From NCBI GenBank assembly GCA_046735115.1, contig JBKPSR010000073.1, positions 1 to 25,921 on the forward strand: a stretch of 25,921 nt of DNA, read 5' to 3'. The position numbers and the translations under genes are program-made. The notes beneath the pieces are model-generated. The model was not told the DNA's origin, did no database searches, and saw only the letters and a program-made list of their open reading frames with translations. Source of the DNA: JACVRW01 sp046735115. Its GTDB lineage: Bacteria > Actinomycetota > Thermoleophilia > Solirubrobacterales > Thermoleophilaceae. This document shows positions 6,650 to 14,634 of the stretch, piece by piece. Position 1 is the stretch's first letter. Each line of letters opens with the position of its first letter.

Positions 6650-7399
6650 TTGCAGCTGGACGGCATAGGGGCGCTCGTCGCCGGCGGCGCCTCCGGCCTC
6701 GGTGAGGCGACCGCGCGCGAGCTCGCGGCCCGCGGCACGCGCGTCACGATCGCCGACCTGAACGACGAGCGCGGCGAGGCGCTCGCGGACGAGATCGGCG
6801 CCGCGTTCGCGCGCGCCGACGTGACCGACGAGGCGCAGCTGAATGCCGCGGTCGAAACCGCCGGCGAGCTGCGCCTCGCCGTCTCCTGCGCGGGCGTCGG
6901 CTGGGCCGAGCGCACGGTGAAGAAGGACGGCCCGGCGGCGCTCGAGCCATTCGAGGCCGTCGTGCGCGTGAACCTGATCGGCACGTTCAACGTGCTGCGA
7001 CTGGCGGCGGCCGCAATGGCGAGCAACGACCCCGACGAGGGCGGCGAGCGCGGCACGGTCGTGATGACCGCATCGATCGCCGCCTTCGACGGTCAGATCG
7101 GGCAGGCGGCCTACTCGGCGTCGAAGGGCGGCGTCGTAGGCCTCACGCTCCCGGCGGCGCGCGACCTGGCGCGGCTCGGCATCCGCGTCTGCACGATCGC
7201 CCCGGGGCTCTTCGACACGCCGCTGCTGGCCGCGCTGCCGGAGGATGCGCGCCAGGCGCTCGGCGCCCAGGTGCCGCATCCGCCGCGGCTCGGCCGGCCC
7301 GAGGAGTACGCCCGGCTGGCCTGCCACATCGCCGAGAACCCGATGCTGAACGGCGAGACGATCAGGCTCGACGGCGCCCTGCGAATGCCTCCTAAGTAG
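6650..7399 (+). CDS. Short-chain dehydrogenase, 3-hydroxyacyl-CoA dehydrogenase type II-like
   Basis: NAD(P)-dependent Rossmann oxidoreductase of 249 aa. The cofactor motif GGASGLG (12-18) and acidic D36 after the second strand (IADLND) suggest NAD preference. The catalytic set is S142, Y155 and K159 (YSASKGG). The stretch SNDPDEGGERGTVVMTASIAAFDGQIGQAAY and the ending PMLNGETIRLDGALRMPPK match the HADH2/HSD17B10-like group, which oxidises 3-hydroxyacyl-CoA or 2-methyl-3-hydroxybutyryl-CoA. The downstream thiolase would take the next step, supporting a role in fatty-acid or isoleucine breakdown. The TTG start abuts the dodecin stop. Confidence 0.88.
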   Translation: MQLDGIGALVAGGASGLGEATARELAARGTRVTIADLNDERGEALADEIGAAFARADVTDEAQLNAAVETAGELRLAVSCAGVGWAERTVKKDGPAALEPFEAVVRVNLIGTFNVLRLAAAAMASNDPDEGGERGTVVMTASIAAFDGQIGQAAYSASKGGVVGLTLPAARDLARLGIRVCTIAPGLFDTPLLAALPEDARQALGAQVPHPPRLGRPEEYARLACHIAENPMLNGETIRLDGALRMPPK

Positions 7400-7400
7400 A

Positions 7401-7415
7401 GGACGCGGAGCGTCC
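7401..7415 (+). terminator. Hairpin just after the SDR stop codon
   Basis: GGACGC-GGA-GCGTCC, a perfect 6-bp stem with a 3-nt loop, begins one base after the TAG. There is no T-run, so it may be a weak terminator or mRNA 3'-end stabiliser between the SDR and thiolase genes. Confidence 0.35.
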
Positions 7416-7488
7416 GCTTACAGCGCCTGGATGACGCCGCCGGCATCGGGGCGCGGGGATGGATGCCCGCGGAGGTATCTTCCCCGCC

Positions 7489-8652
7489 ATGCCTGAACCA
7501 GTGATCGTCGATGCGGTGCGGACACCCATTGGCCGCGCCTTCAAGGGCTCGCTCGCCTCGCTTCGCCCCGACGAGATGGGGGCGTTGGTGGTCGACGCCC
7601 TGCTCGCGCGCAACGAGCAGGTCGACCCCGCCCTGATCGAGGAGGTCTACTGCGGCGTCGGCCTTCCGCAGGGCCTGCAGGGCTTCAACATGGGCCGCAT
7701 CGTCGCGCTGCTGTCCGAGCGGCTGCCGCTGGAGACGAACGGGGCGACCATCTCGCGCTACTGCGCTTCGAGCCTCGAGTCAATCCGCCAGGCGTCGAAC
7801 GCAATCGTCGCCGCCCAGGGCGACGCCTACATCGCCGCCGGCGTCGAGTGGGTGTCGCGCTACAACGAGGCGGTGGACGCCGCGCGCCCGCAGGACCAGA
7901 ACGAGAAGCTTCAGGGCGGCAACGGGCGCCCGGACGCGTACATCACGATGGGCCTGACCGCCGAGAACGTAGCTGAGCGCTACGAGGTCAGCCGGGCGGA
8001 CATGGACAAGTACGCGCAGCGCTCACAGGAGCTGGCGGTGCAGTCGCAGGAGTCGGGCTACTTCGACCGCGAGATCGTGCCCGTGACGCTCGCGGACGGG
8101 ACCGTCGTGTCCAGGGACGACGGCCCGCGGCCGGACTCGACGCTCGAGAAGCTGTCGCAGCTCGACCCCGCGTTCAAGGAGGACGGCAAGGTCACCGCCG
8201 GCAACTCCTGCCCGCTGAACGACGGCGCCGCTGCGGTGCTCGTCATGTCGGACACGAAGGCGAGCGAGCTGGGCCTCGAGCCCCGGGCGCGCATCGTGGC
8301 CTCGGCGACCGCCGCCAACGAGCCCGAGTACATGGGCGTCGCGCCGATCTGGGCGATCAAGAAGGTGCTGGAGCGCGCCGGGATGTCGATCGATGACGTG
8401 GACACCGTCGAGCTCAACGAGGCGTTCGCGGCCCAGGTGATCCCGATCATGGCCGAGTGCGGCATCCCGCTCGAGAAGCTGAATCCGCACGGCGGGGCGA
8501 TCGCGCTCGGGCACCCGTTCGGCATGACCGGCGCCCGCATCATGACCACGCTGCTGAACGGGCTCGAGACCGACGACAAGACGATCGGGCTCGAGACGAT
8601 GTGCGTGGCCGGCGGGCAGGGCCAGGCGATGATCGTCGAGCGGTTGAGCTAG
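7489..8652 (+). CDS. Acetyl-CoA acyltransferase (thiolase)
   Basis: Thiolytic cleavage of 3-ketoacyl-CoA, or the reverse condensation; 387 aa, standard length. The start is ATG 7489 with GGAGG about 13 nt upstream; it places PVIVDAVRTPIGRAFKG at the N-terminus as in the family. Nucleophile Cys92 (RYCASSLES), NEAFAAQV, the HPHGGAIALGHPFGMTGAR His loop and the second active Cys in MCVAGGQGQAM are all present, so it should be active. FadA/FadI-type degradative function is favoured by the neighbouring SDR. The last 4 bp overlap the convergent GGDEF-EAL gene. Confidence 0.95.
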   Translation: MPEPVIVDAVRTPIGRAFKGSLASLRPDEMGALVVDALLARNEQVDPALIEEVYCGVGLPQGLQGFNMGRIVALLSERLPLETNGATISRYCASSLESIRQASNAIVAAQGDAYIAAGVEWVSRYNEAVDAARPQDQNEKLQGGNGRPDAYITMGLTAENVAERYEVSRADMDKYAQRSQELAVQSQESGYFDREIVPVTLADGTVVSRDDGPRPDSTLEKLSQLDPAFKEDGKVTAGNSCPLNDGAAAVLVMSDTKASELGLEPRARIVASATAANEPEYMGVAPIWAIKKVLERAGMSIDDVDTVELNEAFAAQVIPIMAECGIPLEKLNPHGGAIALGHPFGMTGARIMTTLLNGLETDDKTIGLETMCVAGGQGQAMIVERLS

Positions 8653-11183
8653 ACGGCGCGCAGCACCGGGCGCCCTACGTCCGAGCGCAGCAGCTCCACG
8701 CGGCGGAGTGCCGCGTCGGCCTCGGTGGGCATGCCGTAGAAGTAGCCCTGGCCGAGGTTGCAGCCGAATGCGCGGAGAGCGGCGATCTGCTCCGGCGTCT
8801 CGATCCCCTCGGCGATCACCTTCAGGTCGAGCGCCGACCCGAGCTCGATCACCGCGCGCGCGAGCGCGTGATGCTCGCGCGAGCCGGTCACCTCGTCGAT
8901 GAACTGCTTGGGGATCTTCATCGTGTCGACGGGCAGCCGCGACAGGTAGGCGAGCGACGAGTAGCCGGTGCCGAAGTCGTCGACCGCCACGCCCATGCCG
9001 CGCTGGTGCAGCGCCTCGAGGACCGCGACCGGCACCGGGTCGTCGCCGACGAAGGCGCGCTCGGTGAGCTCGAAGACGAGCAGCTCCGGCGGCAGCTGGT
9101 GGATGTGGACCAGAGCGTCGAGCCGGTCGAGGAAGCCGGGGTCGATCAGCTCGGGCGCGCACACGTTCGCGTGGATCGGCATGCGGAGCTTCGCCGCCTC
9201 CCGCACCACCTTCTCGAGGACGATGGCCCCGATCTCGACGACCGCGCCGGTCTCCTCGGCAAACGCGATGAAGTCGGCGGGCGGCACGAGCCCGCGCTCC
9301 GGGTGGTTCCAGCGCACGAGCGCCTCGAGGGCCACCGCGCGGCAAGCGCTCAGCGAGACCACCGGCTGATACACCACAGTCAACTCCTCGGCTGACACCG
9401 CGCGCTCGAGCTCGTACGCCAGCGTCCGGCGCTTGCGCAGCGCGTCGCGCATGGACGGATGGAAGACGCGGTACTGGCTCTTGCCGCGCCGCTTGGCCTC
9501 GTAGAGCGCCACGTCGGCCTTCCGCAGCATCTCGTCCGGACCCTCGCCGCCGGGCGCGCCGATCGCGATCCCGATGCTCATGTGCACGCGTACGCGTTCG
9601 CCGACCACCTCGATGCGATTCTCGAAGTCGGTCAGCAGCCGCCTCGCGACGGTCACGGCGTCCGACTCGCCGCCGGAGCGGTCGAGCAGCAGCGCAAACT
9701 CATCGCCGCCGAGGCGCGCCGCGGTGTCGCCCTCGCGGAGGCAGCCGCGGAGGCGGTCCGCCACGGCACGGAGCAGGTCGTCGCCGGCGTGGTGGCCGTG
9801 GCTGTCGTTGATGGCCTTGAACTCGTCGATGTCGAGCAGCAGCACGCACACGTCCGGACGGCGGCTGCGCAGCGCGTGATCGAGCCGGTTGTGGAAGAGC
9901 GAGCGGTTGGCGAGCTGGGTCAGGGAGTCGTACAGCGCCTTGCGCTCGAGTTCCTGCTGGAGCGACTCGAGCTGGCGCACGGCCTGCTCCAGCCTGTCGT
10001 ACTGGAGCGCGACGGTGACGTTGCCGGTGAGCGTCTCGAGCAGCCGCAGGTCCTCCTCCGAGAAGCTGCGGTCGACGCTCTCGCGACCCGCGATCGCGAA
10101 CAGCCCGACGCAGCCGGCCTCTCCGTGGAGCGGGGCGGTCACGCCGGTCACCATGCCGCGGGAGCGGAAGTACTCGCGCTGGGCCGGGTCGAAGAGGCGC
10201 TCGATCTCGGCGGGCCCGCTGAGCCCGGCCGCTAGGCAGCGGAGGCTCTCGGCGAGCGGCTCCTCGATCGGCTCGAGCATCCGGCGCTCGCCGTCGCGGT
10301 CGAGCGACGAGCGGGCCGACCGGTTCGGCTCCGCGGAGAAGAGCACGAGATCCACCGCGCTCACGCGGAATGCGGAGGCCGTCCGCGCCAGCAGCGCCTC
10401 GAGCTCGGGAACGATCTCGGACGAGCGTGACAGCGTGCGCGTGGCCTCGTACAGGAACTCGAGCTCGGCGTTGCGCTTCCGCTCCGAGAGGTAGGCGCGA
10501 TACGCCGCCATCAGGAGCACGGTCGGCGGCACGAGCAGGAGGCCGCCCTCGGGCTGGGCGGCCACCACGGCGGCGATCGCCAGCCCCAGGCAGGTGTTGC
10601 TGAGCGCGACCGTCCAGTTCGTGAGGAGCATGTCGAGCCGCTGATGCGTTTCGAGCCTGCCCTCGGCGATCGTCACGGCGGCGCCCACGCAGATGTCGGC
10701 CACGAGCGTCGCGGCGGACACCGCGGCGAACACGGCCACCCACACGATCGGGTCGAGCGGCGTGCGGTCGTTCACGAGGCCCTCGATCACGAACAGCGCG
10801 ACGCAGGTGCCGAGCGTGAACTGCGCGAGGTTGAAGAACGCCTTGAAGGTCGGAATCTCGCGGTCGAACGCCAGCGCCAGCGAGGCCCCCACCAGGCCCG
10901 CGAGCACGAGCTCGTGCGCGGGCAGGAAGAGCAAGCCGGCCACGAGCGGCAGCTCGCCGAGCGAGAGCGAGTGCGTGCTCCGCCGGAAGTGGAGGTGCAC
11001 GACCCAACGCTCGGCGGCCGCGAAGCCCGCCGCCACGGCCCACCACGGCACGTCGAGCATGCTCGGTCCCGTGCCGACCGGCTCGACCAGCGTCGCGTAA
11101 GCCGCCACGGCCAGGCCGGCGACCACGCCGGTGAGGATCCAGATCTTCGCTTCGAGGCTGAACTGCCGGTGGAGGGCCTCCAT
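8649..11183 (-). CDS. Membrane-anchored GAF-GGDEF-EAL c-di-GMP turnover protein
   Basis: 844 aa. Roughly seven or eight hydrophobic segments (15-35, 45-60, 77-107, 118-137, 146-172, 188-210, 215-232) form a sensor-like membrane domain, followed by a GAF-like region (about 255-395) and a short coiled coil (398-418). The GGDEF domain (about 420-575) has intact GGDEF 492-496 and inhibitory RxxD at 483-486. The EAL domain (about 590-830) keeps E620 (EALVRW), N673, E705 (ELTE), D735-D736 (DDFG), K756, E792 and Q812, so phosphodiesterase activity is plausible. The usual KID triplet reads KIP. The ATG is 4 bp after the protease-like gene's stop, placing this gene under the upstream c-di-GMP riboswitch. 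Confidence 0.93.
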   Translation of the reverse strand: MEALHRQFSLEAKIWILTGVVAGLAVAAYATLVEPVGTGPSMLDVPWWAVAAGFAAAERWVVHLHFRRSTHSLSLGELPLVAGLLFLPAHELVLAGLVGASLALAFDREIPTFKAFFNLAQFTLGTCVALFVIEGLVNDRTPLDPIVWVAVFAAVSAATLVADICVGAAVTIAEGRLETHQRLDMLLTNWTVALSNTCLGLAIAAVVAAQPEGGLLLVPPTVLLMAAYRAYLSERKRNAELEFLYEATRTLSRSSEIVPELEALLARTASAFRVSAVDLVLFSAEPNRSARSSLDRDGERRMLEPIEEPLAESLRCLAAGLSGPAEIERLFDPAQREYFRSRGMVTGVTAPLHGEAGCVGLFAIAGRESVDRSFSEEDLRLLETLTGNVTVALQYDRLEQAVRQLESLQQELERKALYDSLTQLANRSLFHNRLDHALRSRRPDVCVLLLDIDEFKAINDSHGHHAGDDLLRAVADRLRGCLREGDTAARLGGDEFALLLDRSGGESDAVTVARRLLTDFENRIEVVGERVRVHMSIGIAIGAPGGEGPDEMLRKADVALYEAKRRGKSQYRVFHPSMRDALRKRRTLAYELERAVSAEELTVVYQPVVSLSACRAVALEALVRWNHPERGLVPPADFIAFAEETGAVVEIGAIVLEKVVREAAKLRMPIHANVCAPELIDPGFLDRLDALVHIHQLPPELLVFELTERAFVGDDPVPVAVLEALHQRGMGVAVDDFGTGYSSLAYLSRLPVDTMKIPKQFIDEVTGSREHHALARAVIELGSALDLKVIAEGIETPEQIAALRAFGCNLGQGYFYGMPTEADAALRRVELLRSDVGRPVLRAV

Positions 11184-11187
11184 GGTG

Positions 11188-12273
11188 CTAGCCCCCGAAG
11201 TCGGTCGTCTTGCGGAAGCTGACCCTGCGGAAGCTCACCCGCGTCGGATCGACCTCGCCGCTGTCGGTGAATCCGCAGTCGCAGCGGAAGCTGGCCCGGC
11301 TCCACGAGGCGCTGAGCGGCGAGCCGCTCGCGTCGCGGAAGCTGGCGCGGCGGAAGCTGGCTCGTGTCCAGTCGATCAGGCCGCTGGCCGGGTCGATCAG
11401 GCCGTTCGGCGGCAGGCTCACCGAGCTCGAGGCGTTGGCGTCGAGCGCGGCGGCGACGTCGATCACACCGCCCGTCCCGGGGACGTCGACCAGCTTCGAG
11501 GTCAGCGCCCCCTTCAGCTGCGCGGGAGTCCAATCGGGGTGCGCCTCGACCAGAAGCGCGGGCGCGCCGGACACGACGGCCGAAGCCATCGACGTGCCAC
11601 CCGCGCGAAAGTAGCGCCCGCTCTCCGTGATGCAGTTGGAGCAGAGGCGGGCGAAGTCGCTGCCCGGCGCAAACGTCGACACGAGGCCCGCTCCCGGCGC
11701 CAGCACCTCCGGCTTGCGGACGCCGTCCTGCGTCATGCCGCGGCTCGACCAGGACGCCAGCGCGTCGTCGAGCCGGGTCAAGGTGCCCTTGTCGTCGAGC
11801 GGATCGCTGCGGTACGACTCGGCGACGGTCGAAGACAGCGACAGGTTCACGACCCGAATGCCGTATGCGGCCTTGTTGTCCACGGCGAACTGGATGCCAT
11901 AGATCACGTCGAGGACCGTGGTGTTGCCGTCGTCATCGGAGACCTTGACCGAGATCAGGTTTGCCCGCGGCGCGACGCCCATGTACTTGCCATGGAGCCC
12001 GTTCCCGTAGATGAGGCCGTTGCCGGCGATCAGGCCGGCGACGTGCGTCCCGTGGCCGTACTGGTCGTTGGCGTCGCGAGCGCACGGGTTCGTCACAGCC
12101 GAGGCGATCACGCGGGAGCCGCCGCGCGGGTTCTGAAGTCGGGAACGTCGCCCGCGATCCCGGTGTCGATCACCGCGACGCCCACGCCCCGTCCGGTGGC
12201 GCGAGTCCAGGCCGCGTCCGCGCGGATCGCCTTGATGAACGGCTGGTCGACGCGAGTCACGGAGCTCAGCCAT
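11188..12273 (-). pseudogene. Decayed subtilisin-like (S8) serine peptidase gene
   Basis: AGGAGG lies 9 nt before ATG 12273, and that frame is open for 361 codons. However, its first 50 codons are Arg-rich nonsense. In the next frame the same DNA encodes the real S8 N-terminus (VTRVDQPFIKAIRADAAW, GVGVAVIDTGIAGDVPDF with the catalytic Asp). The two frames meet at a GC-rich slip site near 12121-12130. Downstream, His74 (GHGTHVAG) and Ser228 (GGTSMASA) are intact. Between VVNLSLSSTVAESYRSDPLD and DKGTLTRLDDALASWSSRG the family normally has about 50 residues including the oxyanion Asn (AAGN); these are missing near 11793-11799. The C-terminus carries ASFRRASFR-type repeats. No signal peptide is evident. 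An inactive remnant is the best reading; sequencing error could explain the frameshift but not the deletion. Confidence 0.75.
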
Positions 12274-12300
12274 TGGATTAGTTCCTCCTGTGGAAGTGAT

Positions 12301-12378
12301 CCGGCAGCTGAGCCGCCTCCACCGTCCTTGGGGAGGCCTCTGGCTTTGCGTCCCCGCCTCGCGGCGAGTTTGCCTTGG
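12301..12378 (-). ncRNA. Cyclic-di-GMP-I (GEMM-I) riboswitch aptamer
   Basis: On the minus strand the hallmarks of class I c-di-GMP aptamers occur in order. CCAAGGCAAAC (12378-12368) is followed by hairpin CGCC-GCGA-GGCG with a GNRA tetraloop (12366-12355). Next is GGACGCAAAGCCA (12353-12341), then AGGCCTCCCC, and a second arm GGTGGAGGCGGCTCAGCTGCC whose TGCC pairs with the opening GGCA (P1). This parallels the well-studied Vc2 aptamer feature by feature. The aptamer ends about 11 nt before AGGAGG (12289-12284) and 27 nt before ATG 12273, so control of translation initiation is likely. Downstream genes are the S8 peptidase remnant and the GGDEF-EAL protein. Upstream DNA (12379-12606) holds no gene; a possible -10 GATAAC is seen just 5' of the aptamer. 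Confidence 0.85.
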
Positions 12379-12606
12379 TCGGTCTGGAACGAGTTATCGG
12401 CCGAGTGTGCGGTCGCCCTGAGCACCGACCGGGTCGGACATACGCCGATCGAACAGACGTTTAGGCCGAGATCTCGCCGCGCTGGAGGCGACGTGATCGT
12501 CGCCGATGATGACGTTCAGCGAGGTGTGTTCGGCGGGCGGCACCCTATTAACGTTTCGGGGAGGGTCCACGACCTCCGGCATTTGCGGGAGGGGAGAAGT
12601 CTTCAG

Positions 12607-13575
12607 CTATGCGATGAAGACGATCTTCCCGAGCTTGCCGCCGGCGGCGAAGCGGTCATAAGCCTCCTCGGCGCGCTCGAGCGGGAATGTCTCCGCCACG
12701 GGCACCAGGAGCGTTCCGTTCGCGAAGTTCGGCAGCACCTCCTTCTCGACCGCCCTCATGGCCACCGCCTTCTCCTCGAGCGGGCGCGCGCGGAGCGTCG
12801 AGCCGTGGATCCTCCCGCGCCTTTGCATGAGCGTCACGAGGTTGATCTCCCCCTTCGGGCCGGTGCCGCCGACGCCGATCACGGCGATCCGCCCGCCGGT
12901 GGCGAGCGACCTCAGGTTGTCGGTCAGATTCGATGCGCCGACCAGCTCGAGGACGACGTCGAAGGGGCCCTCGTCGGCGAAGCCCTCGGGGGCGATCACG
13001 CGGGCGCCGAGCTCCTCGACTCGCGCGCGCAGCTCCTCGTTGCGAACCGTTGCCGTGACCCGGGCACCCGCCGCGCGACCGAGCTGGACCGCGGCGGTGC
13101 CGACCCCGCCCGCGGCCCCGTGGACGAGCACGTGCTCGCCGGGGTGGAGGTCCGCCTGGGTGAAGAGCGCGTCGTGCGCCGTGGTGAACACCTCGGGCAG
13201 CCCGCCGGCCTCGGGCCACCCGAGCGGCTGGGGCTCTGCGCCGTCGCGCCGGACCTCGGGCACCGGCATGGCGGCGCGCTCGTGCACTACGGCGAGCTCT
13301 GCGTGGCCGCCGCCGCCGACCACCGCCATGACGCGATCGCCCTCGTCGAAGCGGGTGACCGCCGGCCCGAGCGCCTGGACCTCGCCGGCGAGCTCGAGGC
13401 CGGGGATGTCCGGCGGCGAGCCGGGTGGGGCAGCGTAGGCGCCCTGCCGCTGCAGCATGTCGGCGCCGTTCAGGCCCGCGGCGCGCACGCGGACGAGCAG
13501 CTCGCCGGTGCCCGGCGCCGGGTCGTCGCGCTCCTCCACAACCAGAGTTCGGTCCTGAATGGTTACGGCGCGCAC
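12607..13575 (-). CDS. NADPH:quinone oxidoreductase-like (zinc-free MDR family)
   Basis: Medium-chain reductase of about 322 aa reducing quinones or enones with NADPH. The family opening (RAVTIQDRTLVVEERDDPAPGTGELLVRVRAAGLNGADMLQRQG), GLELAGEV, the nucleotide-binding HGAAGGVGTAAVQLGRAAGARV and the C-terminal FPLERAEEAYDRFAAGGKLGKIV are all clear. No structural or catalytic zinc Cys set is present, as expected for QOR/PIG3-type enzymes. GTG 13575 was chosen because it gives the canonical N-terminus and lies 8 nt after a -10-like TAGATT; GTG 13596 would add seven residues. It is divergent from the alpha/beta hydrolase gene. Confidence 0.92.
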   Translation of the reverse strand: MRAVTIQDRTLVVEERDDPAPGTGELLVRVRAAGLNGADMLQRQGAYAAPPGSPPDIPGLELAGEVQALGPAVTRFDEGDRVMAVVGGGGHAELAVVHERAAMPVPEVRRDGAEPQPLGWPEAGGLPEVFTTAHDALFTQADLHPGEHVLVHGAAGGVGTAAVQLGRAAGARVTATVRNEELRARVEELGARVIAPEGFADEGPFDVVLELVGASNLTDNLRSLATGGRIAVIGVGGTGPKGEINLVTLMQRRGRIHGSTLRARPLEEKAVAMRAVEKEVLPNFANGTLLVPVAETFPLERAEEAYDRFAAGGKLGKIVFIA

Positions 13576-13583
13576 CGGCGGGG

Positions 13584-13615
13584 AATCTAACGTCACCTTG
13601 TTATAGGGGTGTCAA
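13584..13615 (-). promoter_or_regulatory. Candidate promoter of the quinone oxidoreductase gene
   Basis: On the minus strand a perfect TTGACA (13615-13610) is followed by GTTAGATT (13591-13584), giving 18-20 bp spacing depending on which hexamer is used as -10. Transcription would begin at or near GTG 13575, a leaderless start. The same bases hold AAAGGGAG (13614-13621), the ribosome-binding site of the divergent hydrolase, so the two genes share this short region. Confidence 0.45.
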
Positions 13616-13630
13616 AGGGAGCCGTCCTGC

Positions 13631-14470
13631 GTGGCCTTTACGGTCACGGGCGTCCGGATGAGAGCTCCTGCCCTCAGCTCGCTCGGCGCCCGGCCGCCGC
13701 TCTGGCGCGAGGCTCGGATCGGCCTCGAGGCGGCCGCTCTCGTCCGCGATCCGATCTTCCGCGGAGACGGCATGGCGGACGGCCGTGGCCGCCCCGTGCT
13801 CCTGGTCCCGGGCTTCCTCGCCGGCGATGGGTCGCTCTCGCCGATGGCCGGCTGGCTGAAGCGGGCGGGCTACCGCCCCAGCCGGGCCGGGATCGTGTCG
13901 AACGTGAACTGCGCCGGAGTGCTCATGCCGCGGCTTGAGGAGCGGCTCGAACGGCTGGTGTCCCTCCAGGGCCGCCGCGCCGCGATCGTCGGCCAGAGCC
14001 GCGGCGGCACGTTCGCCAAGGTGCTCGCGCACCGGCGTCCGGACCTGGTGTCGGGCGTGGTGGCGCTGGGCTCTCCCCACGTGAGCCCGCTGGCCGTGCA
14101 CCCGCTGGTGCGGCTCCAGGTCGAGGCCGTCAGCCGCCTGGGCTCGCTCGGCGCGCCGGGCCTGTTCAAGCGCTCCTGCCTCGACGGCGACTGCTGCGCC
14201 TCGTTCTGGCGCGAGCTCGCGGAGCCCCCGCCGGACGGAGTCCAGCTGGTCTCTGTCTACTCGAAGAGCGACGGCATCGTGGACTGGCGCTCCTGCCTCG
14301 ACCCGCACGCGACGCAGCTCGTACAGGTCAGGGCCTCACACTGCGGGATGGCCGTGTCGCGCGCGGCGTGGCGAGCGGTCGCCGCCGCGCTCGAGAGCTT
14401 CGGGCAGGCCGACGCGGGCCGGCGCCCGGCGGCGGGTGCCGGGGTGCGCAGGTTCCCGCGCGCGGCGTAG
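13631..14470 (+). CDS. Alpha/beta hydrolase (lipase/esterase-like)
   Basis: 279 aa. The PVLLVPGFLAGDGSLSPMAGWLKRAGYRP segment (55-83) is the typical first strand and oxyanion region of triacylglycerol-lipase-like hydrolases. The nucleophile elbow is GQSRGG with Ser123; the probable acid is the Asp in VYSKSDGIVDW and the His lies in ASHCGMA near the C-terminus. Several cysteines (NVNCAG, SCLDGDCCASF) may form disulphides or be structural. No clear signal peptide is present, so cytoplasmic or membrane-peripheral action is likely; the substrate is unknown. AAAGGGAG 9 nt upstream supports GTG 13631; ATG 13658 is the alternative. Confidence 0.85.
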   Translation: MAFTVTGVRMRAPALSSLGARPPLWREARIGLEAAALVRDPIFRGDGMADGRGRPVLLVPGFLAGDGSLSPMAGWLKRAGYRPSRAGIVSNVNCAGVLMPRLEERLERLVSLQGRRAAIVGQSRGGTFAKVLAHRRPDLVSGVVALGSPHVSPLAVHPLVRLQVEAVSRLGSLGAPGLFKRSCLDGDCCASFWRELAEPPPDGVQLVSVYSKSDGIVDWRSCLDPHATQLVQVRASHCGMAVSRAAWRAVAAALESFGQADAGRRPAAGAGVRRFPRAA

Positions 14471-14498
14471 GTCGTCTCGGCCGCAGTCCTCGGTTCCC

Positions 14499-14628
14499 CG
14501 AACGACGCCATTGAGGGTGCCGTTCCCCCGATGCTTCGACAATCCTGCCTAGGGCACCGCATAGGTGCCTAATCCAGGATTGTCGAAAAATCCGACTACC
14601 CGGGCCACCCCTCAATGCCCGTCGTTCG
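14499..14628. repeat. Palindromic intergenic element, copy B (complete)
   Basis: A 130-bp nested palindrome. Outer arms CGAACGACGCCATTGAGGG (14499-14517) and CCCCTCAATGCCCGTCGTTCG (14608-14628) are complementary. Inside is a 53-nt hairpin (14535-14587) with 12-bp arms TTCGACAATCCT / AGGATTGTCGAA, a short internal loop, and tip GGCACC / GGTGCC. It lies between converging stops at 14470 and 14635. Confidence 0.9.
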
Positions 14629-14634
14629 CCGGAC

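Noticed and set aside
12379..12425. Start of the protease at ATG 12425 to include the N-terminal frame
   Set aside because: That frame would translate straight through the riboswitch aptamer and the AGGAGG site, and the residues encoded there show no S8 or signal-peptide character.
11131..13590. An 819-codon open frame on the plus strand
   Set aside because: It is antisense to the EAL gene start, the protease remnant, the riboswitch and the quinone oxidoreductase, and has low-complexity Arg/Ala/Gly composition typical of GC-rich shadows.
14535..14592. Inner hairpin of copy B as an ordinary Rho-independent terminator
   Set aside because: The run after the hairpin on the plus strand is A5, not T5, and the other copies lack any T-run; the nested outer arms are also not a feature of simple terminators.
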